Notes under the pieces: model-generated
What the model was told of the DNA's origin: nothing
The model's database searches: none
The model's input: only the letters and a program-made list of their open reading frames with translations
Translations under genes and position numbers: made by a program
NCBI GenBank assembly: GCA_000471925.1
Contig: CP006667.1
Span: 682,001 to 746,000 of the forward strand
DNA from: Ralstonia pickettii DTP0602
GTDB lineage: Bacteria; Pseudomonadota; Gammaproteobacteria; Burkholderiales; Burkholderiaceae
DNA: 64,000 nt
Reading direction: 5' to 3'
Shown here: positions 40,783 to 50,369 of the stretch, piece after piece
Numbering within the stretch: position 1 is the first letter of the stretch
Layout of the letters: the number at the start of each line of letters is the position of its first letter

Positions 40783-42742
40783 GGGATGCGTCCTTGGAGG
40801 TGGCGTCCTGCGGCGCCAGCGGCAGCACCAGCGTAAAGCAGGCGCCGCCGTCGGGGTGGTTGGTGGCGGACAGGCTGCCGCCGCTTTCATTGAGGATGCC
40901 GGCCGACAGCGTCAGGCCCAGCCCCAGTCCCTGCCCGGCGGGCTTGGTGGTGAAGAACGGTTCGAACAGCCGCGCGAAGGCGTCTTCCGACAGGCCCGAA
41001 CCGTTGTCGCGCACGGTCAGGTGGACCATGCCTCCGCCGATGTGCGCGTGCAGCGCGATGCGTGGCCCGGGCTTGCCGGAGACGGCATCGAGCGCATTGC
41101 CGAGCAGGTTGACCAGCACCTGCTCGAGGCGGTTGGGATCGCACACCACCGCCAGCGTCGGGTCGATATCGCGCTGCAGCTCGGGCTGGACCGCGTCCAC
41201 GCGGGTCTGCAGCAGGAACAGCGCGTTGTCCACCGCCTCGGCCAGCCGGGCCTGGCGCTTGCCATTGCCGGACTTGCGCGCGAACGACTTGAGCGCGCCG
41301 GTGATGCGGCCCATGCGTTCGACCAGGCCGATGATGGTGTCGAGGTTGGCGCGCACCGTGCCATAGTCGCCACGCTCGAGAAATTTGCCGGTATTGCCGG
41401 AAATGGTGCGCAGCGCCGCCAGCGGCTGGTTCAGCTCATGCGCGATGCCGGTCGACATCTGGCCCACCGCGGCCAGCTTGCCGGCCTGCAGCAGCCCGTC
41501 CTGCGCCTGGCGCAGCACGGTCTCGGCGCGGATGCGCTCGGCCACCTCGGCCTGCAGGCGCTGGTTGGTGGCGGACAGGTCGGCGGTGCGCTCGGCCACC
41601 TTGCGCTCCAGCTCGCTGTTGGCCGCTTCCAGCGCCGCGCGCGCCGCCAGCCGTTCGTTGACGATGCGCCGGCGCACGTTCCAGGCCGCGCCCAGCAGCA
41701 GCACGAAGGCGGTCAGCACGCCCGCCAGCGCGGCGGTGTTGAGCGCGGCCACGCGCGCCTGCGAGGTATTGGTCAGCAGCGTCAGCTGCCAGTCGGTGCC
41801 GGGCAGCGCGGCGTGCTGCGCCAGCATCGGCGGGCCGCGGCGCAGGCGCACCAGTTCATCGCTGCTGCCGCCATTGCCATTGGCGAGCTTGCGCACTGTC
41901 TCCAGCGGCAGTTGCGGCAGCGGGGCGCGGTTGTATTGCAGGCTGCGCGACAGCCGCTCGCGCGCTTCGGCCGACAGCGGGCGCAGCGCGGCCAGCTTCC
42001 ACGACGGGTCCGAGGCCAGGATCACCACGCCGTTCTCGTCGGTCAGCAGCATCTGGCTGTCGGCGCCCTGCCAGCGGTTCTCCAGCGGCTCCAGGCCGAT
42101 CTTGACCACCGCCACGCCGGCCGGATTGTCGCGCTCGCCCAGCGGCGCCGACAGGTAGTAGCCGGATTCGCTGCGCGTGGTGCCCACGCCGTAGAAGCGC
42201 CCCAGCTGGCCGTCCATGGCCGCGCGGAAGTAGGGGCGGAAGCTCAGGTCCTCGCCCAGGTAGCTGTCGGGGCGCTGCCAGTTGCTGGTGGCCAGCACCT
42301 TGCCGTGCGCATCCAGCACGTAGACCACGCGCGTGCCGGCGCGGGTATTGAGGGCGGCGAGATAGTCATTGGCGCGCGCCGCGCGCGCGGGGTCGTCCGG
42401 GCGCAGCAGCAGCGCGGCAATGCGCTCGTCCAGCGACAGCAGGCCGGGTACGTAGTCGTAGTGCGCCAGTTCGCTCTCCAGCGCCTGGGTGTACAGGCGC
42501 AGCTGCACCTGGCCACGCTCGGCCTGGCGCGCCAGCGCGGTGTCATAGCTGTAGCGGTAGCCGAGCGCGCCCGCCAGGCCCACCAGCAACGCCAGCGCCA
42601 GCAAGGCCAGCAGCGGGGCAGCGCCGCGCAGGCCGTGGGGCAGGCGCGCCAGGCCCGGGGCGCCGGCAGTGCCGGCAGCGGACGCTGCATCGGAGGAGGG
42701 CGAGCGGGTGGTGCCGCCGGGAGGGTGTAGCGGGCCGGTCAT
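40772..42742 (-). CDS. dctB: C4-dicarboxylate sensor histidine kinase DctB
   Basis: 656 residues: two membrane segments (~40-65 and ~335-360) flanking a periplasmic double PAS-like sensor domain, a coiled coil (~370-410), the phospho-acceptor box GIAHELNQPLAALRT and the ATPase boxes (N in LLGNALDAV, G1 VRDNGSGL, F FEPFFTTK, G2 GLGLGLTLS). It senses C4-dicarboxylates outside the cell and phosphorylates DctD. The start at 42742 is the first Met after a non-conserved open stretch. dctA lies upstream on the same strand, across a terminator. Confidence 0.93.
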   Translation of the reverse strand: MTGPLHPPGGTTRSPSSDAASAAGTAGAPGLARLPHGLRGAAPLLALLALALLVGLAGALGYRYSYDTALARQAERGQVQLRLYTQALESELAHYDYVPGLLSLDERIAALLLRPDDPARAARANDYLAALNTRAGTRVVYVLDAHGKVLATSNWQRPDSYLGEDLSFRPYFRAAMDGQLGRFYGVGTTRSESGYYLSAPLGERDNPAGVAVVKIGLEPLENRWQGADSQMLLTDENGVVILASDPSWKLAALRPLSAEARERLSRSLQYNRAPLPQLPLETVRKLANGNGGSSDELVRLRRGPPMLAQHAALPGTDWQLTLLTNTSQARVAALNTAALAGVLTAFVLLLGAAWNVRRRIVNERLAARAALEAANSELERKVAERTADLSATNQRLQAEVAERIRAETVLRQAQDGLLQAGKLAAVGQMSTGIAHELNQPLAALRTISGNTGKFLERGDYGTVRANLDTIIGLVERMGRITGALKSFARKSGNGKRQARLAEAVDNALFLLQTRVDAVQPELQRDIDPTLAVVCDPNRLEQVLVNLLGNALDAVSGKPGPRIALHAHIGGGMVHLTVRDNGSGLSEDAFARLFEPFFTTKPAGQGLGLGLTLSAGILNESGGSLSATNHPDGGACFTLVLPLAPQDATSKDASHAG

Positions 42743-42857
42743 CAGGTGTTGGGTAAGGCAGGTGGCATAGCCGCCGCGCCGCAAGCAGGTGGCGAGGGGG
42801 CCGGCGCGGGTGCCTACTTTTACCACACCGAAGCGGCCAGTTCCTGCGCGCGAATGC

Positions 42858-42891
42858 AAAAAGGCCCGGTTGCCTCGTCGGCAACCGGGCC
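42858..42891 (-). terminator. rho-independent terminator of dctA
   Basis: On the minus strand a perfect 12-bp stem (GGCCCGGTTGCC / GGCAACCGGGCC, 5-base loop) is followed by five T residues, 23 bases after the dctA stop. It separates dctA from dctB-dctD. Confidence 0.9.
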
Positions 42892-42913
42892 CTGGCACGC
42901 CTGGCGGACGCTG

Positions 42914-44224
42914 TTACTTGCCCGCCACGACCTGGACAGATGCCAGGCCGGTGGTGGTATCCGCGACGGGTTCATCCTCCTCGGACGGTACCGGCGCGCC
43001 GATGGCGCCTTCGCTTTTGGCGACGACGGCGGTGGCAATCGCATTGCCCAGCACATTGGTCACGGTGCGACCCATGTCGAGTACGTGGTCGATGCCCAGC
43101 ACCAGCAGGATGCCGGCCTCCGGCAGGCCGAACATCGGCAGCACGGCGGCGACCACCACCAGCGAAGCACGCGGCACGCCGGCGATGCCCTTGCTGGTGA
43201 TAAGCAGGACCAGCAGCATGGTGATCTGCTGGGTCAGCGACAGCTCGATGCCATACACCTGCGCCACGAACAGCGCGGCGAACGAGGTGTACATGATCGA
43301 GCCGTCCAGGTTGAACGAGTAGCCCAGCGGCAGCACGAAGTTGGTGATGCGCTCCTTGACGCCGAAACGGGTCAGCTGGTCGATCACCTTCGGGTAGGCC
43401 GATTCGCTGCTGGCGGTGGCGAAGCCGATCATCAGCGGGGTGCGCATCTGCTTGAGCAGGCGGAACACGTCACGGCCCAGGAAGAAGTAGCCGCCGGCGA
43501 TCAGCGCCACCCACAGCAGCGCCAGCGCCAGATACAGGCTGCCCAGCAGCTTGGCGTACACGGCCAGCACGCCCAGGCCCTGCGCGGTGATCACCGCAGC
43601 GATCGCGCCGAACACGCCCACCGGCGCGAACGCCATCACGTAGTTGGTGACCTTCAGCATCACCTCGGCCAGGCCCTCGATGCCTTGCAGCACGGGCTTG
43701 CCCACGCCGTCCTTGACGGTGCCCAGCGCGAAGCCGAAGAAAAGCGAGAACACCACGATCTGCAGGATCTCGTTGTGCGCCATCGCCTCGGCGAAGCTCT
43801 TGGGGAACATGTGGGCGATGAAGTCGCGCAGGTTCAGCGCGCCGGTCTTCAGGTTCGAGGCGGCGTCAGCGGCCGGCAGCGGCAGGTTCATGCCGTGGCC
43901 CGGCTGCAGCAGGTTGGCCATCACCAGGCCGAGCAGCAGCGAGGTGATCGAGGCCGCGATAAACCACATCATCGCCTTCAGGCCGATGCGGCCCACGGCG
44001 CGGCCGTCGCCCATGCTGGCGATGCCGGCCACCAGCGTGGCGAACACCAGCGGCCCGATGATCATCTTGATCATCCGCAGGAACACGTCGGTCAGGATGG
44101 ACAGGTGGTCCGCAATCGATTTGGCGGTGGCGGCGTCCGGCGCCATGTTGTGCGCGGCGGTGCCGACCAGCACGCCGAGCAGCATCGCAATGAAGATCAG
44201 GGTGGGCAGTCGATTCAGTTTCAT
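42914..44224 (-). CDS. dctA: C4-dicarboxylate:cation symporter DctA
   Basis: 436 residues of the DAACS/glutamate-transporter-like family with eight membrane helices and two re-entrant loops. Motifs: FVLPLGYSFNLDGSIMYTSFAALFVAQ, the SSESAYP loop and the GIAGVPRASLV helical hairpin with DHVLDMGRTVTNVLGN in helix 8, which binds substrate and cations. It imports succinate, fumarate and malate. The 5' leader is long (about 260 bases from the sigma-54 promoter) and contains a short frame with its own ribosome binding site. Confidence 0.95.
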   Translation of the reverse strand: MKLNRLPTLIFIAMLLGVLVGTAAHNMAPDAATAKSIADHLSILTDVFLRMIKMIIGPLVFATLVAGIASMGDGRAVGRIGLKAMMWFIAASITSLLLGLVMANLLQPGHGMNLPLPAADAASNLKTGALNLRDFIAHMFPKSFAEAMAHNEILQIVVFSLFFGFALGTVKDGVGKPVLQGIEGLAEVMLKVTNYVMAFAPVGVFGAIAAVITAQGLGVLAVYAKLLGSLYLALALLWVALIAGGYFFLGRDVFRLLKQMRTPLMIGFATASSESAYPKVIDQLTRFGVKERITNFVLPLGYSFNLDGSIMYTSFAALFVAQVYGIELSLTQQITMLLVLLITSKGIAGVPRASLVVVAAVLPMFGLPEAGILLVLGIDHVLDMGRTVTNVLGNAIATAVVAKSEGAIGAPVPSEEDEPVADTTTGLASVQVVAGK

Positions 44225-44336
44225 CGTGGATCAGGCCTGTGCGTCCGTTCCCTCGCGAGTGTTGATGCAGGGGCGGGCGTCTGTATTGCGGGAAGGCTGG
44301 ACGGCGTTTGGGGCGCCGGGCCGGCCGTGTGTTTTG

Positions 44337-44408
44337 TCAGCGCGGCAACAGGTGCCTGCGGTTCGCCTGGGCGGCGATCTGGGGGGTGGGCAAGGCGGGG
44401 TCAGTCAT
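44337..44408 (-). CDS. possible 23-aa leader peptide upstream of dctA
   Basis: ATG 44408 has a perfect GGAGG six bases upstream, better than most genes here, and opens a 23-codon frame (TDPALPTPQIAAQANRRHLL then Pro-Arg). It lies between the sigma-54 promoter and dctA, so it would be the first translated frame in the dctA transcript, 112 bases before the dctA ATG. It could be a regulatory leader or a chance frame. No family is recognised. Confidence 0.45.
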   Translation of the reverse strand: MTDPALPTPQIAAQANRRHLLPR

Positions 44409-44496
44409 GTGTTTCCTCCATTGTTTTTTGGCATGGGCCGGGACGCTGGGAAACGTGCCGGCCGACCTGTTGGGCGCTGTTAGCGGCGGCCTATAT

Positions 44497-44512
44497 TGCA
44501 CGCGCCGTGCCA
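44497..44512 (-). promoter_or_regulatory. sigma-54 (-24/-12) promoter of dctA
   Basis: The minus strand reads TGGCACG-GCGC-GTGCA, with the invariant GG and GC exactly ten bases apart; only one T of the -12 consensus differs. It agrees with control by the sigma-54 activator DctD encoded nearby. Transcription should start near 44485, giving a leader of about 260 bases before dctA. Confidence 0.8.
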
Positions 44513-44582
44513 GCTGGGAGGGGTCTCGGCTGCCCTGCAACTCGTTGAATCAAAAGGAGAAAATGATGTGCTTCCGGCGCAC

Positions 44583-44632
44583 AGTTCGGGAATCCGGACT
44601 GTCTTGCGAGGGTGGCGTTCGGAAACCCGAAC
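44583..44632 (-). promoter_or_regulatory. tandem DctD-type upstream activator sites
   Basis: Two related palindromes, AGTTCGG-GAAT-CCGGACT (44583-44600) and GTTCGG-AAAC-CCGAAC (44617-44632), have centres 33 bases apart, about three helical turns, and lie 75-130 bases upstream of the sigma-54 promoter. Paired sites of this kind are how DctD-family activators bind. The assignment to DctD is inferred from context. Confidence 0.7.
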
Positions 44633-44787
44633 GGCGTTCTAGGTGTTAACCCGTGGATTTGCGCAAGTCTGGCACGCAAGATTACCTGTTGGGGCGGAGC
44701 GGGAAGTGACGGGTGAGGCGCCCCCGCCGGGGCCGCCGGAGGGCGGTGGCGAGGGGCTTTGGGACGGCTGAAAAGGAGGGGTTTGCG

Positions 44788-45753
44788 CTAGCCGCCGAGC
44801 AGCCGATAACACAGCCGCGCCGCCACGCGCGCACCGCAGCCGTCGCGGTCATAGAGGGGATTGAATTCGGCGATATCCGCCACGCGCAGCTTGCCGCTGT
44901 CGCGCAACCGCGTGGTAATGGCCTCGACCACGGCGAGCGGCACGCCATAGGCAGCCGGGGCCGAGACCCCGGGCATCACGGCCGCCGGCAGCACGTCGAG
45001 GTCGATGGTGAGGTAGACGTGGTCGGCGTCGGCCACCCACTCGTCCAGCGCGGCGAGGCGTGCTTCGAGGTGGCGTTCCTGCATGTCGACATCCTCGACA
45101 TAGCGCACGCCCAGCGCGTTGGCGCGTGCGAACAGCGAGGCGGTATTGCCGAGCCGGCTCACACCCAGGCAGGCATAGTCGAAGCGGTCGCCGCGGCGCA
45201 GGCAGTCGGTGGCAATCTGGTCGAACGGCGTGCCCGAGCTGCCGGGCCGGCTGCTGCGCAGGTCGAAGTGGGCATCCAGGTTGACGATCAGCACGCGGCC
45301 GCGGTCAGCCCGCGCATCCAGGTGCGCGCGCAGCCCTTGCCACGTGCCCCAAGCCACTTCATGACCACCGCCCAGCACCAGCGGGAACGCGCCCGCGGCC
45401 AGTTCGGCGGCGACCGCTGCGCCCAGCCGCTGCTGCGCGTCTTCCAGCGCATCGCCTTCGCAGTCGATATCGCCACCGTCGATAAAGCGGCCGATGCCGT
45501 GGGCCGGCACGCCGGCGAGCGCGCGGCGGATTTCGCGCGGACCGCCGGCGGCGCCGGGGCGGCCCTGGTTGCGCAGCACGCCGGCATCGCAGCAGAAGCC
45601 GAGCAGCACCGGCACGCCTGCCTCGCGCGCCGTGGCGCACCCCGCGACGATCTCGAACAGGCGGCGGGTGTCGCCCGCCTCGCCAGCATCGCGGCGGCCG
45701 CGCCAGACCGTATCCGGTGCCAGCGGCGCCGCCAGTGTTGCAAGCTCGCTCAT
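44788..45753 (-). CDS. hutG: formimidoylglutamase HutG (ureohydrolase family)
   Basis: 321 residues of the arginase/agmatinase superfamily with the binuclear Mn ligands in [18 protein letters not shown] and LTIDLDVLP. The hut context makes formimidoylglutamate hydrolysis to glutamate and formamide the likely reaction. The start at 45753 overlaps the transporter stop in ATGA, so the genes are translationally coupled. It is the last gene of the hutU-transporter-hutG run. Arginase or guanidinobutyrase activity cannot be excluded from motifs alone. Confidence 0.85.
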   Translation of the reverse strand: MSELATLAAPLAPDTVWRGRRDAGEAGDTRRLFEIVAGCATAREAGVPVLLGFCCDAGVLRNQGRPGAAGGPREIRRALAGVPAHGIGRFIDGGDIDCEGDALEDAQQRLGAAVAAELAAGAFPLVLGGGHEVAWGTWQGLRAHLDARADRGRVLIVNLDAHFDLRSSRPGSSGTPFDQIATDCLRRGDRFDYACLGVSRLGNTASLFARANALGVRYVEDVDMQERHLEARLAALDEWVADADHVYLTIDLDVLPAAVMPGVSAPAAYGVPLAVVEAITTRLRDSGKLRVADIAEFNPLYDRDGCGARVAARLCYRLLGG

Positions 45754-47048
45754 TTCAAGCGGCGCCCCAGCGTTTCCGGCACCATCGCCAGCCCGATCAG
45801 CGACACCAGCCCGCAGCCGATCACGTACAGCGCCGGCGCATTGGCATCACCGGTGATCTGGATCAGCCGAGTCGAGAAATACTGCGCAAAGCCGCCGAAA
45901 ATCGCGATCGCCACGCAATAGGCGATCGACAGCCCGGTGGCGCGCAGCCGCTGCGGCAGCACCTCGCTGACCAGCACCATCGAGGCCGGCGCGGTCATCG
46001 ACATCGGCACCGACAGGCAGCCCACCACCACGAGCAGGCGCGTGAGCGACGGCTCGGCATTGATCAGCACGAAGGCCGGGTAGATCATCACCAGCAGCGC
46101 CACGCGCGACCACAGCACCACGGTCTTGCGGCCGATGCGGTCGCTCAGCCAGCCGGCGAACGGCGACAGCACCACCTGCACCAGCGCCGCGACGCACGCC
46201 GCCCAGATGCCCAGCGACAGCGGCATCTTCAGCACGCTGACCGCGTAGTTGCTGAGGTAGTACACGACGATATAGGTCGACGAGGCCAGGCCGATCATCA
46301 GCAGGATGCTGGCGATGATCTCGCGCCCGTGGCGGCGCAGCAGCGGCCATTGTGCGGCGTGCTCGCCGTGGCGCACGGGCGTGGCGGTTTCTTCCAGCCG
46401 GCGGCGGATGACGAGGCCGACCGGGATGACGAGGATGCCGATCAGGAAGGCGAGGCGCCAGCCCCAGGCTTCCAGCTCCGCCGGCGCCAGCAGGTTGCTC
46501 AGCACCAGCCCGGTAATCGCGCCCAGCAGTGCAGCAAGTCCCTGGCTGAACGGCTGCCACGCGGTATAGAAGCCGCGCGTGCGGTCATCGGCGTATTCCA
46601 GCAGCAGCGCGGTCGATGCGCCCATCTCGCCACCGATGGCAAAGCCTTGCACCAGTCGCGCCACCACCACCATGATCGGCGCCAGGATGCCGATCTGCGC
46701 GTACGGCGGCGTCACCACGAAGATCAGCGAACTCAGGCCCATCAGCCACAGCGTCAGCGCCACCGCCGGCTTGCGCCCCGCGCGGTCGGCGTACATGCCG
46801 ATCAGCAGGCCGCCCAGCGGGCGCATCAGGAAGCCGACGCCGAAGGTGGCGAAGGACATCAGCAGTTGCCCGGTGGGATTGTCGACGGGGAAATAGAGGC
46901 GGCCGATCAGCGTCGCAAAGAAGCTGTAGACCACGAAATCGTAGAACTCCAGGCCATTGCCGATGGTGATGGCGGCAATGGCGCGCGTGCGTGACAGCTG
47001 CGGCTGCGGCGCCGCGACCGCCACGCCGGCGGTGGTGTCGATGGACAT
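45750..47048 (-). CDS. MFS transporter (metabolite:H+ symporter type), likely for histidine-pathway compounds
   Basis: 432 residues, about twelve membrane helices. The [19 protein letters not shown] start and the loop [13 protein letters not shown] are typical of the MHS (citrate/alpha-ketoglutarate/shikimate) branch of the MFS. Its place between hutU and hutG suggests it takes up urocanate, histidine or an intermediate. CGGAG lies seven bases before the ATG at 47048. It begins 93 bases after hutU and overlaps hutG by four bases. Confidence 0.85.
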   Translation of the reverse strand: MSIDTTAGVAVAAPQPQLSRTRAIAAITIGNGLEFYDFVVYSFFATLIGRLYFPVDNPTGQLLMSFATFGVGFLMRPLGGLLIGMYADRAGRKPAVALTLWLMGLSSLIFVVTPPYAQIGILAPIMVVVARLVQGFAIGGEMGASTALLLEYADDRTRGFYTAWQPFSQGLAALLGAITGLVLSNLLAPAELEAWGWRLAFLIGILVIPVGLVIRRRLEETATPVRHGEHAAQWPLLRRHGREIIASILLMIGLASSTYIVVYYLSNYAVSVLKMPLSLGIWAACVAALVQVVLSPFAGWLSDRIGRKTVVLWSRVALLVMIYPAFVLINAEPSLTRLLVVVGCLSVPMSMTAPASMVLVSEVLPQRLRATGLSIAYCVAIAIFGGFAQYFSTRLIQITGDANAPALYVIGCGLVSLIGLAMVPETLGRRLK

Positions 47049-47141
47049 GGGTGTCTCCGTAATCCTAAAAGGGGGGAATGGAGTTGGCCGGGCGCGCTCA
47101 GCGGCCCGGCTCGGCACAACGGCTCTTGTCGGCCGCGGGGG

Positions 47142-48815
47142 TCAGTCGCGCAACATCGGCAGGTCCAGGCCCTGCTCGCGTGCGCAGTCGACGGCGATCT
47201 GGTAGCCGGCGTCGGCATGGCGCATCACGCCGGTGGCGGGGTCGTTGTGCAGCACGCGGGCGATGCGGGCGGCAGCCTCATCGGTGCCGTCGCACACGAT
47301 CACAACGCCGGAATGCTGCGAGAAGCCCATGCCCACGCCGCCGCCGTGATGCAGCGAGACCCAGGTGGCGCCGCTGGCGGTGTTGAGCAGCGCGTTCAGC
47401 AGCGGCCAGTCGGACACGGCATCCGAGCCGTCCTGCATGGCCTCGGTCTCGCGGTTGGGGCTGGCGACCGAGCCGGAGTCCAGGTGGTCGCGGCCGATCA
47501 CGACCGGCGCCGACAGCTCGCCACTGCGCACCATCTCGTTGAACGCCAGGCCCAGCTTGGCGCGCAGGCCCAGTCCCACCCAGCAGATGCGCGCCGGCAG
47601 GCCCTGGAAGCTGATGCGCTCGCGCGCCATGTCGAGCCAGCGGTGCAGGTGCTCGTCATCGGGGATCAGTTCCTTGACCTTGGCGTCGGTCTTGTAGATG
47701 TCCTGCGGATCGCCCGACAGCGCGACCCAGCGGAACGGGCCGATGCCGCGGCAGAACAGCGGGCGGATATACGCGGGCACGAAGCCGGGGAAGTCAAAGG
47801 CATTGGCCACGCCTTCTTCCTTGGCCATCTGGCGGATGTTGTTGCCGTAGTCGAAGGTGGGCACGCCCATCTTCTGGAACGCGAGCATGGCTTGCACGTG
47901 CGCGGCCATCGAGGCCTTGGCGGCCTTGACTACCACCGCCGGCTCGCGCTGCGCGCGCTCGCGATATTCGTCCCAGCTCCAACCTGCCGGCAGGTAGCCG
48001 TTGAGCGGGTCATGGGCGCTGGTCTGGTCAGTGACCATGTCCGGGCGCACGCCGCGGCGCACCAGCTCGGGCAGGACTTCGGCGGCGTTGGCGCACAGGG
48101 CGATCGAGATGGCCTTGCCTTGCGAGGTGTAGCGGTCGATGCGGGCGAGGGCGTCGTCCAGGTCGGTGGCTTGCTCGTCGACGTAGCGGGTCTTCAGGCG
48201 GAAATCGATGCGGCTTTGCTGGCATTCGATGTTGAGCGAGCAGGCGCCGGCCAGCGTCGCGGCCAGCGGCTGCGCGCCGCCCATGCCGCCGAGGCCAGCG
48301 GTCAGTACCCAGCGGCCCTTCAGGTCGCCGTTGTAGTGCTGGCGGCCGGCTTCGACAAAGGTTTCATACGTGCCTTGCACGATGCCCTGGCTGCCGATGT
48401 AGATCCAGCTGCCGGCGGTCATCTGGCCGTACATGGCCAGGCCCTTGGCGTCGAGTTCGTTGAAGTGTTCCCAGTTGGCCCAGTGGGGGACCAGGTTGGA
48501 GTTGGCGATCAGCACGCGGGGGGCGTCGCGGTGGGTCTGGAACACGCCGACGGGTTTGCCGGACTGGACCAGCAGGGTCTGGTTGTCTTCCAGGCGGGTG
48601 AGGGCTTCGACGATGCGGTCGTAGCATTCCCAGTTGCGGGCGGCGCGGCCGATGCCGCCGTAGACGACGAGTTCTTTCGGGTTTTCGGCGACCTCGGGGT
48701 CGAGGTTGTTCATCAGCATGCGCAAGGGGGCTTCGGTGAGCCAGCTCTTGGCGGTGAGTTTGGTGCCGCGGGGGGCGCGGATTTCGGTGTCGCGGAAGCG
48801 GGTGGGGGTGGTCAC
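47142..48815 (-). CDS. hutU: urocanate hydratase
   Basis: 557 residues, the normal length. It covers the family from the N-terminal [20 protein letters not shown] through [15 protein letters not shown], the Rossmann NAD site [14 protein letters not shown] and [20 protein letters not shown] with the active-site-region Cys. It converts urocanate to imidazolonepropionate using bound NAD. The start codon is GTG with AAAGGAG six bases upstream. It is the first gene after the HutC-type operator. hutH, hutI and hutF are not in this window. Confidence 0.96.
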   Translation of the reverse strand: MTTPTRFRDTEIRAPRGTKLTAKSWLTEAPLRMLMNNLDPEVAENPKELVVYGGIGRAARNWECYDRIVEALTRLEDNQTLLVQSGKPVGVFQTHRDAPRVLIANSNLVPHWANWEHFNELDAKGLAMYGQMTAGSWIYIGSQGIVQGTYETFVEAGRQHYNGDLKGRWVLTAGLGGMGGAQPLAATLAGACSLNIECQQSRIDFRLKTRYVDEQATDLDDALARIDRYTSQGKAISIALCANAAEVLPELVRRGVRPDMVTDQTSAHDPLNGYLPAGWSWDEYRERAQREPAVVVKAAKASMAAHVQAMLAFQKMGVPTFDYGNNIRQMAKEEGVANAFDFPGFVPAYIRPLFCRGIGPFRWVALSGDPQDIYKTDAKVKELIPDDEHLHRWLDMARERISFQGLPARICWVGLGLRAKLGLAFNEMVRSGELSAPVVIGRDHLDSGSVASPNRETEAMQDGSDAVSDWPLLNALLNTASGATWVSLHHGGGVGMGFSQHSGVVIVCDGTDEAAARIARVLHNDPATGVMRHADAGYQIAVDCAREQGLDLPMLRD

Positions 48816-48890
48816 GGGTGCTCCTTTGGGGCCTGGCTTTGGACGGGGCGGCGCACTGGGTTTTATCGGCGACGCATAGGCATGTATAGT

Positions 48891-48904
48891 CTTGTATATA
48901 CAAG
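48891..48904 (-). promoter_or_regulatory. HutC-type operator upstream of hutU
   Basis: CTTGTAT-ATACAAG is a perfect 14-bp palindrome 76 bases before the hutU start, in an AT-rich patch. It agrees with the TGTA-xx-TACA core known for HutC repressors. HutC is encoded 0.7 kb upstream on the same strand; urocanate is the usual inducer. Confidence 0.85.
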
Positions 48905-49024
48905 TATGGATGAATTGGGGTATTCCCGGATTTGGGGGTGGATTGGGGTGGTTTTTGGGTAGAGGTGGGAAGAGGTGTGCGCTACGGGCTACGTCTTGTC
49001 GATGCTCGACGGCCCGGCGCTGCT

Positions 49025-49528
49025 GGTGACATGTTGTCGCTGTTGAACCGCTCTGTTCGGCCCTCTTGGGCGGGTCACTTTTGTCCGAGCGACAAAAGTG
49101 ACCAAAAAGCGCGTCGCCTGCGGCTGGCCTTGATCAAGGAGGCGGCGTGGGTGGTTCGGGCGGCGGTGATTTCCGTTTTTATGGGATCAGCCGTTCGAGC
49201 CTGCTACGCGCGGTGAGTCAGTGACAGTGCCTTGCGAAGGCCCACTTTTGAACGATCCCCATGCAGGGCGTAGGCCGCCTGCTAACACGGGCATCGCGTC
49301 AATGCCTACGGCTGCGCTGCGCGCGGCGCATTCAGCTGGGGCGAGGCGCTGGCGCCAGGAAGTGAGTCGCTACGCTCGCACAGCGCAGACGCCGGTCACG
49401 TGCTCAAGAACAATCGCTGGAGTAAAACGCAGTCGGTGGGCCTGCCACCCTTGGACGCCGCGCGTAGCGCAGCCGAAGGCGTTGATGCGAGACGGTGGTA
49501 AGCGGTTCAACAGCGACAACATGTCACC
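49025..49528. repeat. large intergenic repeat element, copy 2
   Basis: The left end (49025-49112) carries the GGTGACATGTTGTCG end and a perfect 13-bp hairpin (49073-49085 with 49091-49103). The right end is short (ending CGACAACATGTCACC at 49528). Inside, two 35-base inverted arms with four mismatches (49294-49328 and 49456-49490) enclose a 127-base core. Compared with the copy at 31856-32571 the core is inverted relative to the flanks. It fills most of the 760-base space between hutU and hutC and ends 46 bases past the hutC stop. I find no gene in it. Confidence 0.85.
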
Positions 49529-49573
49529 AGCAACGCGTGCCATCGATCATCAACACACAAGACCGCAAAACCG

Positions 49574-50296
49574 CTAAGACGTAAACCTCCCCTCCAACCG
49601 ATGCAACGACCCGGGATGCACCAACCGCACCGAAGTCACCACCCGTCCCGCAGACCAAGTCCGCCGCCGAATCAACAAACAAGGCTCGCCCCGCTCAATA
49701 TTCAGCAAAGCACATTCCTCAGGCAACGCCAGAACAGCCTCAACCACATGCTCCCCTTCAGTCAACGGCGCAACCCGAGAGAGATACTGATAGGGCGTTT
49801 CAAGCGCGAAATCCTGCTCCAGATAATCCGGCGCCACCGCGGTATTGACATACCGATCCTCCAACTGAATCGCCACATCATCCTCGTAATGCACGATCAC
49901 CGAATGAAACACCCGCTGATCCAGCGCCACATCCAAAGCCGCCGCCTGCGCCGGCCCGGCGCGCTCCTCACCCAGACTGATTACCCGCGCCCGATGCCGA
50001 TGCCCGCGTGAAGCAATGTCATCGGCAATATTGTTGACCGCATAAAGCGCAGTCCGCCGCTTGGGCTCGGCCACAAACGTCCCAACCCCCTGCAACCGCA
50101 CCAACATTCCCTCCGCCGTCAACTCCCGCAACGCGCGATGCACCGTCATCCGGCTCACCCCAAGCGCCTCCACCAGTTCCGTCTCCGACGGCACGCGATG
50201 ATGGGGCGGCCAGCTACCGTCAGCAATCTTGCTACTGATGTGCTGCTTGACGCGCGCATAAAGCGGCGCCGGCATAGAGTCGGACACGAGCGACAA
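49574..50296 (-). CDS. hutC: histidine utilization repressor HutC
   Basis: 240 residues of the GntR/HutC family: winged HTH (~10-75, with VPSETELVEALGVSRMTVHRAL) and a UTRA effector domain (~95-235) that binds urocanate. The chosen start is TTG 50296 with AAGGGGA at correct distance; ATG 50275 would shorten it by seven residues. The palindrome before hutU is its likely target. Codon use is slightly less GC-biased than that of its neighbours (many CCA, CAA-type codons), so it may have a different history. Confidence 0.9.
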   Translation of the reverse strand: MSLVSDSMPAPLYARVKQHISSKIADGSWPPHHRVPSETELVEALGVSRMTVHRALRELTAEGMLVRLQGVGTFVAEPKRRTALYAVNNIADDIASRGHRHRARVISLGEERAGPAQAAALDVALDQRVFHSVIVHYEDDVAIQLEDRYVNTAVAPDYLEQDFALETPYQYLSRVAPLTEGEHVVEAVLALPEECALLNIERGEPCLLIRRRTWSAGRVVTSVRLVHPGSLHRLEGRFTS

Positions 50297-50369
50297 CGGG
50301 TTCCCCTTGGATAGGCGAGGTAGCGACAGCCGCCGAATTTATCACGCCGCGCCAGCAGGCCCGCCGCCG

